A stretch of 64,000 nt of DNA from the NCBI RefSeq assembly GCF_947179165.1, contig NC_077238.1, forward strand, positions 83,605,757-83,669,756, given 5' to 3'. The notes beneath the pieces are model-generated. The model was not told where the DNA came from, did no database searches, and saw nothing but the letters and a program-made list of their open reading frames with translations. Positions within the stretch are counted from its first letter, which is position 1, and each line of letters starts with the position of its first letter. Made by a program: the position numbers and the translations under genes. Positions 24,640 to 36,280 of the stretch are shown here, in pieces. Origin of the DNA: Solanum dulcamara. Lineage: Eukaryota; Streptophyta; Magnoliopsida; Solanales; Solanaceae.

Positions 24640-25850
24640 GGGCTAACAAACACGAAAAACTGGCAAAATCGCCTAATTCCCATTGCGTCGCCAATTAAAT
24701 GCTCCTAAAACCCTCTATAGCACCGCCGGGGCTACTAGAGTCTTTCCCCAGGTCGTTACAGTTGCTACTATGGAAGAATTTAAGAAAATTCGACACGGAC
24801 CCCTGGCACATAAAATATATGTGGGCTAACACATACGAAAAACTGGAAAAATTACCTAATTCCATTGTGTCTCTAATAAAATGATCCTAAACCCCTATGA
24901 AGCACCGCCGGGGCTACTGGACTCGTTACCCAGGTCTTTACGGATGCTACTATGGAAGAATCCAAGAAAATTTGACCCAGACCCCCGGCACCTAAAATAT
25001 CCGTGGGCTAACACGCACGAAAAACTGGCAAAATCGCCTAATTCCTATTGCATCTCCAATAAAATGCTCCAATACCCCTCTGAAGCGCCGTCAGGGCTAC
25101 TAGAGTCGTTCCCCAGGTCATTACGGACGCTACTATGGAAGAATCCAAGAAATTTTGACCTGGACCCCCGGCACCTAAAAAATCCGTGCGCTAACGAACA
25201 CGAAAAACAAGCAAAATCTCCTAATTCCTATTGCGTCGCCAATAAAATGCTCCTAAACCCCTCTATAGCACCGTCGGGGCTACTGGAGTCGTTCTCCAGG
25301 TCGTTACGGACGCTACTATGGAAGAAATTAAGAAAATTCGTCCCGCACCCCCGGCACCTAAAAAATCTGTGGGCTAACACACATGAAAAACTGGCAAAAT
25401 TGCTTATTTCCTATTGCGCCGCCAATAAAATGCTCCTAAACCTCTCTATTGCACCGCCGGGGCTACTGGAGTCATTCTCCAGGTCGTTACGGATGCTACT
25501 ATGGAAAAATCCAAGAAATTTTGACCCAAACCCCCGGCACCTAAAAAATCTATGGGCTAACACACACGAAAAACTGGCAAAATCCCATAATTCTTATTGC
25601 GTCGCTAATAAAATGCTACTAAACCCCTCTATAGCACCTCTGGGGCTATTGGAGTCATTCCCCAGATAGTTACGGACGCTACTATAGAATAATCCAAGAA
25701 AATTTGACCCGGACACCCGGCACCTAAAATATCAGTGGGCTAACACACACGAAAAACTGGAAAAATCTCCTAATTCCTATTGCGTCGCCAATAAAATGCT
25801 CCTAAATCGCTCTATAGCACCGCCAGGGCTACTGTAGTCATTCCCCAGGT
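24640..25850 (+). repeat. Twelve-monomer-offset duplication, copy 1 (partner 26836-28045, offset ~2,195 bp)
   Basis: GTTGCTACTATGG or its variant, GAATTTAAGAAAATTCGACA, CATAAAATAT, ACTCGTTACCCAGG, CCGTGCGCTAACG/AC, ATTCGTCCCGCACCCCCGGC and CACCTCTGGGGCTATTGG follow in the same order in both copies. It overlaps the right end of duplication A, so this segment exists in three related versions (24.65, 26.84 and 33.67 kb). Confidence 0.85.
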
Positions 25851-26041
25851 CATTACGGACACTACTATGGAAGAATTCAAGAAAATTTCACCCGGCCCCC
25901 CGGCACCTAAAAAATCTGTGGTCTAACACACACGAAAAACTAGAAAAATCTCATAATTCCTATTGCGTCACCAATAAAATGCTTCTAAATCTCTCTATAG
26001 CACCACCAGGGCTACTGGAGTCGTTCCCCAGGTCGTTACGG
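25477..26041 (+). repeat. Near-perfect 549-bp tandem duplication (three monomers), first copy with overlap
   Basis: Bases 25477-26041 appear identical to 26026-26590 at an offset of exactly 549 bp (3 x 183). The similarity stops at the left where TTCTCCAGG meets TTCCCCAGG, and at the right where GGATGCTACT meets GGACACTACT. Neighbouring monomers typically differ by many bases, so this is the youngest local event I can see, or an assembly duplication. Confidence 0.9.
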
Positions 26042-26590
26042 ATGCTACTATGGAAAAATCCAAGAAATTTTGACCCAAACCCCCGGCACCTAAAAAATCT
26101 ATGGGCTAACACACACGAAAAACTGGCAAAATCCCATAATTCTTATTGCGTCGCTAATAAAATGCTACTAAACCCCTCTATAGCACCTCTGGGGCTATTG
26201 GAGTCATTCCCCAGATAGTTACGGACGCTACTATAGAATAATCCAAGAAAATTTGACCCGGACACCCGGCACCTAAAATATCAGTGGGCTAACACACACG
26301 AAAAACTGGAAAAATCTCCTAATTCCTATTGCGTCGCCAATAAAATGCTCCTAAATCGCTCTATAGCACCGCCAGGGCTACTGTAGTCATTCCCCAGGTC
26401 ATTACGGACACTACTATGGAAGAATTCAAGAAAATTTCACCCGGCCCCCCGGCACCTAAAAAATCTGTGGTCTAACACACACGAAAAACTAGAAAAATCT
26501 CATAATTCCTATTGCGTCACCAATAAAATGCTTCTAAATCTCTCTATAGCACCACCAGGGCTACTGGAGTCGTTCCCCAGGTCGTTACGG
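26042..26590 (+). repeat. Near-perfect 549-bp tandem duplication, second copy
   Basis: Partner of the preceding entry. It shares the private stop-forming variants (ACTGTAGTC, CCCCAGATAGTTACGG) and the TTTCACCCGGCCCC variant. Confidence 0.9.
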
Positions 26591-26835
26591 ACACTACTAT
26601 GGAAGAATTCAAGAAAATTCGACCCGGACCCCCGGCACCTAAAAAATCCTTACGCTAATACACACGAAAAACTCGCAAAATTGCCTAATTTCTATTGCAC
26701 CGCCAATAAAATACTCCTGAACCACTCTAAAGCATCGCCGGGCCTACTGGAGTCGTTCCCCAGGTCGTTACGGACGCTACTATGGAAAAATCCAAGAAAC
26801 TTTGACCCGGACCCCGGCACCCTAAAAATTTAGTG

Positions 26836-28045
26836 GGCTAACAAACACGAAAAACTGGCAAAATCGCCTAATTCCCATTGCGTCGCCAATAAAATGCTCC
26901 TAAACCCCTCTATAGCACCGCCGGGGCTACTAGAGTCTTTCCCCAGGTCGTTACGGTTGCTACTATTGAAGAATTTAAGAAAATTCGACATGGACCCCTG
27001 ACACATAAAATATCTGTGGGCTAACACATACGAAAAACTGGAAAAATTACCTAATTCTATTGCGTCTCTAATAAAATGATCCTAAACCCCTCTAAAGCAC
27101 CGCCGGGGCTACTGGACTCGTTACCCAGGTCGTTACGGATGCTACTATGGAAGAATCCAAGAAAATTTGACCCAGACCCCCGGCACCTAAAATATCCATG
27201 GGCTAACACATACGAAAAACTGGCAAAATCGCCTAATTCCTATTGCATCTCCAATAAAATGCTCCTATACCCCTCTAAAGTGCCGTCGGGGATACTAAAG
27301 TCGTTCCCCATGTCGTTACGGACGCTACAATGGAAGAATCCAAGAAATTTTGACCTGGACCCCCGGCACCTAAAAAATCCGTGCGCTAACACACACGAAA
27401 AACTGGCAAAATCTCCTAATTCCTATTGCGTCGCCAATAAAATGCTCCTAAACCCCTCTATAGCACCGTCGGGGCTACTGGAGTCGTTCTCCAGGTCGTT
27501 ACGGACGCTACTATGGAAGAAATCAAGAAAATTCGTCCCGCACCCCCGGCACCTAAAAAATCTGTGGGCTAACACACATGAAAAACTGGCAAAATTGCTT
27601 AATTCCTATTGCGCCGCCAATAAAATGCTCCTAAACCTCTCTATTGCACCGCCGGGGCTACTGGAGTCATTCTCCAGGTCGTTACGGATGCTACTATGGA
27701 AAAATCCAAGAAATCTTGACCCAAACCCCCGGAACCTAAAAAATCTGTGGGCTAACACACACAAAAAACTAGCAAAATCCCATAATTCCTATTGCGTCGC
27801 TAATAAAATGCTACTAAACCCCTCTATAGCACCTCTGGGGCTACTGTAGTCATTCCCCAGGTAGTTACGGACGCTACTATGGAAGAATTCAAGAAAATTT
27901 GACCCGGACCCCCGGCACCTAAAATATCCGTGGGCTAACACACATGAAAAATTGGAAAAATCTCCTAATTCCTATTGCGTCGCAAATAAAATGCTCCTAA
28001 ATCTCTCTATAGCACCGCCAGGGCTACTGGAGTCGTTGCCCATGT
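26836..28045 (+). repeat. Twelve-monomer-offset duplication, copy 2
   Basis: Partner of 24640-25850. The 549-bp tandem duplication lies between the two copies and accounts for part of the spacing. From 28046 to 29400 ordinary monomers follow, including the 17405-17660 partner at 29044-29295. Confidence 0.85.
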
Positions 28046-29470
28046 CGTTACAGATGCTACTATGGAAGAATCCAAGAAAATTCGACCCGGACCCCAGGCA
28101 CCTAAAAAATCCTTACGCTAATACACACGAAAAACTGGCAAAATTGCCTAATTCCTATTGCGTCGCCAATAAAATGCTCCTGAACCACTCTAAAGCACCA
28201 CCGGGGCTACTGGATTCGTTCCCCAGGTCGTTATAGACGCTACTATGGAAGAATTCAAGAAAATTCGACCCGGACCCTCGGCACCTAAAAAATCCTTACG
28301 CTAATACACACGAAAAACTGGCAAAATTGCCTAATTTCTATTGCGCCGTCAATAAAATACTCCTGACCCACTCTAAAGCACCGCTGGGGCTACTAGAGTC
28401 GTTCCCCAGGTCATTACGGACGCTACTATGGAAAAATCCAAGAAAATTTGACCCGAACCCCGGCACCCAAAAAATTCGTGGGTTACCACACACGAAAAAC
28501 TGGCAAAATCTCCTAATTCCTATTGCGTCGCTAATAAAATGCTCCTAAACCCCTCTATAGCACCTCTGGGGCTATTGGAGTCATTCCCCAGGTAGTAACG
28601 GACTCTACTATGGAAGAATCCAAGAAAATTTGACCCAGACTCCCGGCACCTAAAATATTCGTGGGCTAACACACACGAAAAACTAGCAAAATTGCCTAAT
28701 TCCTACTGCGTCGCCAATAAAATGCTCCTAATCCCCTCTAAAGTGCCGCCGGTGCTACTGTAGTCATTCCCCAGGTCGTTACGGACGCTACTATGGAAGA
28801 ATGGAAGAAAATTCGACCCAGACCCCCGACACCTAAAAAATCCATGGGCTAACACACACGAAAAACTGGCAAAATCGCCTAATTCCTATTGCTTCGCCAA
28901 TAAAATGCTCCTAAACCCCTCTATAGCGCCGTCGGGGCTACTGGAGTCGTTCCCCAGGTCGTTACGGACGCTACTGTGGAAGAATCAGAGAAAATTTGAC
29001 CCGGACCCCCGGCACCTAAAAAATCTGTGGGCCACACGAAAAACTGGCAAAATTGCCTAATTTCTATTGCATCGCTAATAAAATACTTCGAAACCCCTCT
29101 AAAGCACCGTCGGGGCTACTGGAGTTGTTCCCCAGGTCGTTACGGACGCTACTATGTAAGAATCCAAGCAAATTTGACCCGGACCCCCGACATCCAAAAA
29201 ATCTGTGGGCTAACACAATGAAAAACTGGCAAAATCGCCTAATTCCTATTGCGTCGCCAATAAAAGGCTCCTAAACCCCTCTATAGCGCCGCCGAGTCTA
29301 CTGGAGTCGTTCCCCAGGTCGTTATGGAAGCTACAAATGGAAGAATCCAAGAAATTTAGACACGGCTCCCGGCACGTATAAAATATCTGGGCTAACACAA
29401 ACTAAAAACTGGCAAAATTGCCTAATTCCTATTGCGTATCAAATAAAATGCTCCTATACGCCTCTAAAGC

Positions 29471-29504
29471 GCTATCGCTCTTCGGGGGTGCCCTCAGCGT
29501 CGAG
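29471..29504. other. 28-bp non-satellite insertion inside a monomer
   Basis: A normal copy has six bases between CCTCTAAAGC and GGGGCTACTGG. Here there are 34 (29471-29504), beginning GCTATCGCTCTTCGG and ending CAGCGTCGAG. The extra bases do not resemble any other part of the satellite that I can find. It is too short to classify. A filler sequence from end-joining repair or a trace of an excised element are both possible. Confidence 0.75.
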
Positions 29505-29619
29505 GGGGCTACAGGAATCATTCCCCAGGTCGTTACGGATGCTACTATGGAAGAAATCAAGAAAATTCAACCCGCACCCCTGGCACCTAAAAACTCCGTT
29601 GGCTAACATACACAAAAAA

Positions 29620-29665
29620 CTTGCAAAATCGCCTAATTTCTACTGGAGTCGTTCCCCAGGTCATT
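29620..29665 (+). repeat. Truncated monomer, about 52-bp deletion
   Basis: At about 29640 CCTAATTTCTA joins CTGGAGTCGTTCCCC, dropping the GCGTCGCCAATAAAATG to GGGGC portion. CTA occurs at both ends of the missing part, which suggests a 3-bp microhomology. It lies only 140 bp from the 28-bp insertion. Confidence 0.85.
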
Positions 29666-30027
29666 ACGGATGCTACTGTGAAGAATCCAAGAAAATTTGA
29701 CTCGAACCCCCGGCACCTAAAAAATCTGTGGGTACACACATGAAAAACTGGAAAAATCGCCTAATTCCTATTGCGTCACGAATAAAATGCTCCTAAACCT
29801 CTCTATAGCACCGCCGGGGCTACTGGAGTCGTTCCCAGGTCATTACGGACGCTACTATGGAAGAATCCAAGAAAATTCGACCCGGACCCCCGGCACCTAA
29901 AAAATCCGTGGGCTAACACACACGAAAAACTAGCAAAATCGCCTAATTCCTATTGCGTCGCCAATAAAATGCTCCTAAACCCCTCTAAAGTGCAACCAGA
30001 ATACTGAAGTTGTTCCCTAGGTCGTTA

Positions 30028-33000
30028 AGGATGCTACTATGGAAGAATCCAAGAAAATTCGTCCCGGACCCTCGGCACCTAAAAAATCCGTGGGCTAACA
30101 CACACGAAAAACTGGCAAAATTGCCTAATTCCTATTTTATTGCTAATAAAATGCTGTTAAACCGCTCTAAATTGCCTCCCGGGCTACTAGATTCATTCTT
30201 CAGGTCGTAACGGACGCTACTATGGATGAATCCAAGAAAATTTGGCCCGGACCCGCAGCAACTAAAAAATCCATAGGCTAACATACATGAAAAACAGGCA
30301 AAATTGCCTAATTCCTCTAACGTCGGCAATAAAATGCTCCTAAACCCCTCGAAAGTGCCATCGGGGCTACTGAAGTCATTCCCTAGTTCGTTACGGACGT
30401 TATAATGGAAGAATCCAAGAAAATTCGACCCGAACCCCCGCCACCTAAAAAATCTGTATGCTAACACACACGAAAAACTGGCAAAATCGCTTAATTCCCA
30501 TTGCGTCGCCAATAAAATACTCATAAACCCCTCTATAGCACCACCGGGGCTACTGGAGTCTTTCCCCAGGTCATTACGGATGCTACTATGGAAGAATCCA
30601 AGAAATTTTGACCCAAACCCCCGGCACCTAAAAAATCTGTGGGTTAACACACACGAAAAACTCGCAAAATCGCCTAATTCCTATTATGTCGCCAATTAAA
30701 TGCTCTTAAATCCCTATATAGGGCCGCTGGGGCTACTGGAGTCGTTCCCCAGGTCGTTATGGACGCTACTACAGAAGAATGTAAGAAAATTCGACCCGGA
30801 CCTCCGGCACCTAAAAAATCCGTGGGCTAACACACACGAAAAATTGGCTAAATCGCCTAATTCCGATTGCGTCTCCAATAAAATGCTCCTATACCCCTCT
30901 AAAGCGCTGCCGAGGCTATTGGAGTCGTTCTCCAGGTCGTTACGGACGCTACTATGGAAGATTCCAAGAAAATTTGACCCGAACCCCCGGCACCTAAAAA
31001 ATCTATGGGCTAACACACAAGAAATACTGGCAAAATAGCCTAATTCCTATTGCGTCTCCAATAAAATGCTCTTATACCCCTCTAAAGCGACGCCGGGGCT
31101 ACTGGAGTCGTTCCCCAGGTCTTTACGGACGCTACTATGGAAGAATCTAAGAAAATTTGACCCGCACCCCCGGCACTCAAAAAATCCGCAGGCTAACACA
31201 CAAGAAAAACTGGCAAAATTACCTAATTCCTATTGCATCGCCAATAAAATGCTCCTGAACCCTTCTAAAGCGTCGCCGGGGCTACTGGAGTCGTTTCCTA
31301 CGTCGTTACGGATGCTACAATTTAAGAATCCAAGAAAATTTGACCCGAACCCTCGGCACCTAAAAAATCTGAGGGTTAACACACACGAAAAACTAGCAAA
31401 ATCGCCTAATTCCTATTGCGTCGCCAATAAAAAGCTCCTAAACCCCTATATAGCATCGTCGGGGCTACTGGAGTCGTTCCCTAAGTCGTTACGGACGCTA
31501 CTATGTAAGAATCCAAGAAAATTCGACCCGGACCCCCGGCAGCTAAAAAATCCGTGGGCTAACAGAAGCGAAAAACTGGCAAAATCGCCTAATTCCTACT
31601 GCGTCGCCAATAAAATGCTCCTAAGCCCCTCTAAAGTGCTGCCGGGGCTACTATAGTCGTTCCCCAAGTCGTTACGGACGCTACTATGGAAGAATGGAAG
31701 ACAATTCGACCCAGACCCCCGGCACCTAAAAAATCCATGGGCTAACACACACGAAAAACTTGGCAAAATCGCCTAATTCCTATTGTGTCGCCAATAAAAT
31801 GCTCCTAAACCCCTCTATAGCACCGCCGGGGCTACTGGAGTCGTTCCCCAGGTCGTTACGGACGCTACTATAAAAGAATACAAGAAAATTTGACTCGGAC
31901 CCCCGGTATCTAAAAAATCCGTGGGCTAACACACACGAAAAACTGGCAAAATTGGCTAATTCCTATTGCGTCGCCAATAAAATGCTCCTAAACCCCTCTA
32001 TAGCACCGCCGGGGCTACTAGAGTCTTTCCCAGGTCGTTACGAATGCTATTATGGAAGAATCCAAGAAAATTCGACCCGGACCCCCGGCACCTAAAATAT
32101 CCGTGGGCTAACACAAATGAAAAAGTGGCAAAATTGTCTAATTCCTATTGTGTCTTCAATAAAATGATCCTATACCCCTGGCACATAAAAAATCTGTGGG
32201 CTAACACATACAAAAAATTGGAAAAATTACCTAATTCCTATTGCGTCTCTAATAAAATGATCCTAAACCCCTCTAAAGCACCACCGAGGCTACTGCAGTC
32301 ATTCCCCAGGTCGTTACGGACGCTACTATGGAAGAATGGAAGAAAATTCGACCCAGACCCCCGGCACCTAAAAAATCCATAGGCTAACACACACGAAAAA
32401 CTGGCAAAATCGCCTAATTCCTATTGCGTCGCCAATAAAATGCTCCTAAACCCCTCTAAAGCGCCGTCGGGGCTACTGGAGTCGTTCCCCAGGTCGTTAC
32501 GGACGCTACTGTGGAAAAATCCAAGAAAATTTGACCCAAACCTCCGGCACCTAAAAAATCTGTGGGCTAACACACACAAAAAACTGGCAAAATCACGTAA
32601 TTCCTATTGCGTCGCTAATAAAATGCTACTAAACCCCTCTATAGCACCTTTGGGGCTACTGGAGTCGTTCCCAGGTAGTTACGGACGCTACTATGGAAGA
32701 ATCCAAGAAAATTTGACCCGGACCCCCGGCACCTAAAATATCCGTGGGCTAACACACACGAAAAATTGGCAAAATCGCCTAATTCCTATTGCATCTCAAA
32801 TAAAATGCTCATATACCCCTCTAAAGCACCGTCGGGGTTACTAGAGTCGTTCCCCAGGTCGTTACGGACGCTACTATGGAAGAATCCAAGAAATTTTGAC
32901 CTGGACCCCCGGCACCTAAAAAATCTGTGGGCTAACACACACGAAAAACTAGCAAAATTGCCTAATTCCTACTGCGTTGCCAATAAAATGCTCCTAAGCC

Positions 33001-34060
33001 CCTCTAATGTGCCGCCGGGGCTACTGTAGTCGTTCCCCAGGTCGTTACGGACGCTACTATGGAAGAATGGAAGAAAATTCGACCCAGACCCCCGGCACCT
33101 AAAAAATCCATGGGCTAACACACACGAAAAACTGGCAAAATCGCCTAATTCCTATTGCGTCACCAATAAAATGCTCCTAGACCCCTCTATAGCGCCGCCG
33201 GGGCTACTGGAGTCATTCCCCAGGTTGTTACGGACACTACTATGGAAGAATACATGAAAATTTGACTCGGACCCCCGGCATCTAAAAAATCCGTGGGCTA
33301 ACACACACGAAAAACTGGCAAAATCGCGTAATTCCCATTGCGTCGCAAATAAAATGATCCTAAACCCCTCTATAGTGCCGCCGGGGCTACTGGAGTCGTT
33401 CTCCAGGTCGTAACGGACGCTACTATGGAAGAAATCAAGAAAATTCGACCTGGGCCCCCGGTACCTAAAAATTCTGTCGGCTAACACATACGGAAAACTC
33501 GCAAAATTGCCTAATTTCTATTGCGCCGCCAATAAAATACTCCTGAACCAATCTAAAGCATCGCCGGGGCTACTGGAGTCGTTCCACAGGTCGTTACGGA
33601 TGCTACTATGGAAAAATCCAAGAAAATTTGACCCGAACCCCGGCACCCTAAAAATTCAGTGGGCTAACAAACACGAAAAACTGGCCAAATCGCCTAATTC
33701 CCATTGCATCGCCAATAAAATGCTCCTAAACCCCTCTATAGCACCGCCGGGGCTACTAGAGTCTTTCCCCAGATCGTTACAGTTGCTACTATTGAAGAAT
33801 TCAAGAAAATTCGACACGGACCCCTGACACATAAAATATCTGTGGGCTAATACACACGAAAAACTGGAAAAATTACCTAATTCCTATTGCGTCTCTAATA
33901 AAATGATCCTAAACCCCTATAAAGCACCGCCTGGGCTACTGGACTCGTTACCCAGGTCTTTACGGATGCTACTATGGAAGAATCCAAGAAAATTTGACCC
34001 AGAGCCCCGGCACCTAAAATATCCGTGGGCTAACACACACGAAAAACTGGCAAAATCGCC
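30028..34060 (+). repeat. Large segmental duplication A, copy 2
   Basis: Partner of 21005-25038. The left edge is at GTCGTTAAGGATG (about 30024) and the right edge is the abnormal junction at 34060. It contains the same 90-bp deletion (32179/32180). The monomer at about 33490-33660 is of the 26.67 kb type (AAAATACTCCTGAACCAATC, GACCCGAACCCCGGCACCCT) and not the type present at the matching place in copy 1. Confidence 0.92.
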
Positions 34061-34085
34061 GAAAAAATGGAAAAATTACCTAATT
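34040..34085 (+). repeat. Recombination-like junction with a 21-bp overlap between two blocks
   Basis: The sequence reads GAAAAACTGGCAAAATCGCC and then GAAAAAATGGAAAAATTACC before continuing with TAATTCC. The GAAAA-TGG-AAAAT portion of the monomer is therefore present twice, once in each of two variants. To the left the array follows the 25.0 kb sequence. To the right it follows the 43.75 kb sequence. Confidence 0.88.
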
Positions 34086-35265
34086 CCTATTGCGTCTCTA
34101 ATAAAATGATCCTAAACCACTCTAAAGCACCGTCGGGGCTACTGGAGTCGTTCCCCAGGTCGTTACAGACGCTACTATTGAAGAATCCAAGAAATTTTGA
34201 ACCAGACCCCCGGCACCTAAAAAATCTGTGGGCTAACACACACGAAAAACTACCAAAATCTCCTAATTCCTATTGCGTCGCCAATAAAATTCTCCTAAAC
34301 CCCTCTATAGCACCGTCGGGGCTACTGGAGTCATTCTCCAGGTCGTTACGGATGCTACTATGGAAGAAATCAAGAAAATTCGACCCGCACCCCCGGTACC
34401 TAAAACATCTGTGGGCTAACACACACGAAAAACTTGCAAAATTGCTTAATTCCTATTGCGCCGCCAATAAAATTCTCCTAAACCCCTCTAAAGTGCTGCC
34501 GGGGCTACTGGAGTCGTTCCCCAGGTCGTTACAGATGCTACTATGGAAAAATCTAAGAAAATTTGACCCGAACCCCCGGCACCTAAAAAATCTGTGGGCT
34601 AACACAGACGAAAAACTAGCAAAATCCCATAATTCCTATTGCGTCGCTAATAAAATGCTCCTAAACCGCTCTATAGCACCTCTGGGGCTACTGGAGTCAT
34701 TCCCTAGATCGTTACGGACGCTTCTATGGAAGAATCCAAGAAAATTTGACCCGGACCCCGGGCACCTAAAATATCTGTGGGTTAACACACACGAAAAAAT
34801 GGCAAAATTACTTAATTCCTATTGCGCTGCCAATAAAATGTTCCTAAACCCCTCTAAAGCGCCGCCAGGCTACTGGAGTCGTTCCCCAAGTCGTTACGGA
34901 TGCTACTATGGAAGAATTCAAGAAAATTTGACCCGGACCCCATTCACCTAAAAATTCTGTGGGCTAACACACAAGAAATACTGGTAAAATCACCTAATTA
35001 CTATTGCGTCGCCAATAAAATGCTCCTAAACCCCTCTATAGCACTGTCGGGGCTACTAAAGTCATTCCTCTGGTCGTTACGGACGCAACTATGGAAGAAT
35101 ACAAGAAAATTCGACGCAGACCCATGGCACCAAAAAACTCTGTGGGCTAACAAACACGAAAAACTGGCAAAATCGCCTAATTCCTATTGCGTCGCAAATA
35201 AAATGATCCTAAACCCCTCTAAAGCGCCGCCGGGGCTACTGGAGTCAATCCCCAGGTTGTTACGG
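34061..35265 (+). repeat. Segmental duplication B, copy 1 (partner 43752-44957, offset ~9.69 kb)
   Basis: Shared ordered markers: GAAAAAATGGAAAAATTACC, AAAATTCTCCTAAACCCC or AAAATTCTGC, AGTGCTGCCGGGG, CTAACACAGACGAAAAACTA or its CTGACG variant, GGGCACCTAAAATATCTGTG, ATTCCTCTGGTCGTTACGG and ACCAAAAAACTCTGTGGGC. It includes copy 2 of the recurrent 520-bp module (34620-35140). Confidence 0.88.
34620..35140 (+). repeat. Recurrent ~520-bp module, copy 2
   Basis: Same order of markers as at 7164: CACCTCTGGGGCT, GAAAAAATGGCAAAATTAC, CCCATTCACC, ACACAAGAAATACTGG, TTCGACGCAGACCC and CACCAAAAAAC. Confidence 0.8.
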
Positions 35266-36280
35266 ACGCTACTCTTGAAGAAATCAAGAAAATTCGACCC
35301 AGACCCCCGGCATCTAAAAATTCAGTGGGCTAACACACATAAAAAACTGGCAAAATCGCCTAATTCCCATTGCGTCGCCAATAAAATGCTCCTACACCCC
35401 TCTATAGCGCCGCTGGAGCTACTGGAGTCGTTCCCCAGGTCATTACGGATGCTACTATTGAAGATACAAGAAAATTTGACCCGGCCCCCCGGCACCTAAA
35501 AAATCCGTGGGCTAACACACATGAAAAACTGGCAAAATCGCCTAATTCCTATTGTGTCTCCAATAAAATGCTCCTATAACCCTCTAAAACGCCGCCGGGG
35601 CTACTGGAGTCGTTCCTAGGTCGTTACGGACGCTACTATGGAAGAATCCAAGAAAATTTGACATGGACCCCCGGCACCTAAAAAATCTGTGGGCTAACAC
35701 ACACGAAAAACTGGCAAAATCTCCTAATTCCTATTGCGTCGCCAATAAAATGCTCCTAAACCCCTCTATAGTACCTTCGGGGCTACTGGAGTCGTTCTCC
35801 AGGTCGTTACGGATGCTACTATTGAACAAATCAAGAAAATTTGACCCGGACCCCCGGCACCTAAAACATCCGTGGGCTAACACACACGAAAAACTAGCAA
35901 AATTGCCTAATTCCTATTGCGTTGCAAATAAAATGCTCCTAAACCCCTCTATAGCATCGCCGGGGCTATTGGAGTCGTTCCCCAGGTCGTTACGGACACT
36001 ACTATGGAAGAATACAAGAAATTTTGACACAAACCCCCGGCACCTAAAAAATTCGTGGATTAACACACACGAAAAACTGGCAAAATAGCCTAATTTCTAT
36101 TGCGTCGCCAATAAAATGCTTCTAAATCCCTCTATAGCGCCGTCGGGGCTACTGTAGTCATTCCCTAGGTCGTTACGGACGCTACTATAGAAGAATCCAA
36201 GAAAATTCGACCCGGACCCCCGGCACCTAAAAAATCCGTGGGCTAACACACACGAAAAAATGGCAAAATCGCCTAATTCC
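35266..36280 (+). repeat. Satellite monomers between blocks B and C
   Basis: About 5.5 ordinary monomers. The last part, from about 36178, matches 44957-45440 at an offset of 8.78 kb (CTACTATAGAAGAATCC, GAAAAAATGGCAAAATCG, AAACCCATCTAAA), so block C and the copy at 45 kb share more than one alignment. Confidence 0.8.

Larger units (their letters stand above)
21005..25038 (+). repeat. Large segmental duplication A, copy 1 (partner 30028-34060, offset ~9.02 kb)
   Basis: About 22 monomers match in order at 30028-34060. Diagnostic variants include TTCGTCCCGGACCC, CCTATTTTATTGCTAATAAA, CATAGGCTAACATACATGAA, CCTCTAACGTCGGCAATAAA, ATCCCTATATAGGGCCGCTG, CTACGTCGTTACGG with CTACAATTTAAGAATCC, and a 90-bp deletion at 23160. 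The offset changes only from 9,023 to 9,015 and back through small indels. One monomer at about 24475-24640 differs in type from the partner at about 33490-33660. Confidence 0.92.

Noticed and set aside
29455..29520. Insertion sequence or transposon footprint at the 28-bp insert
   Set aside because: The insert has no clear terminal inverted repeats or target-site duplication that I can see, and it is too short to assign. I kept it only as an unexplained insertion.
34067..34951. Longest open frame, 294 codons on the plus strand, and similar frames of 200-260 codons elsewhere
   Set aside because: The translation is only tandem 61-residue satellite units. The frame exists because the monomer is 183 bp and its consensus has no stop. 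The starts are the ATG of AATAAAATG present in nearly every monomer. Neighbouring copies have stops and frameshifts without any sign of constraint.
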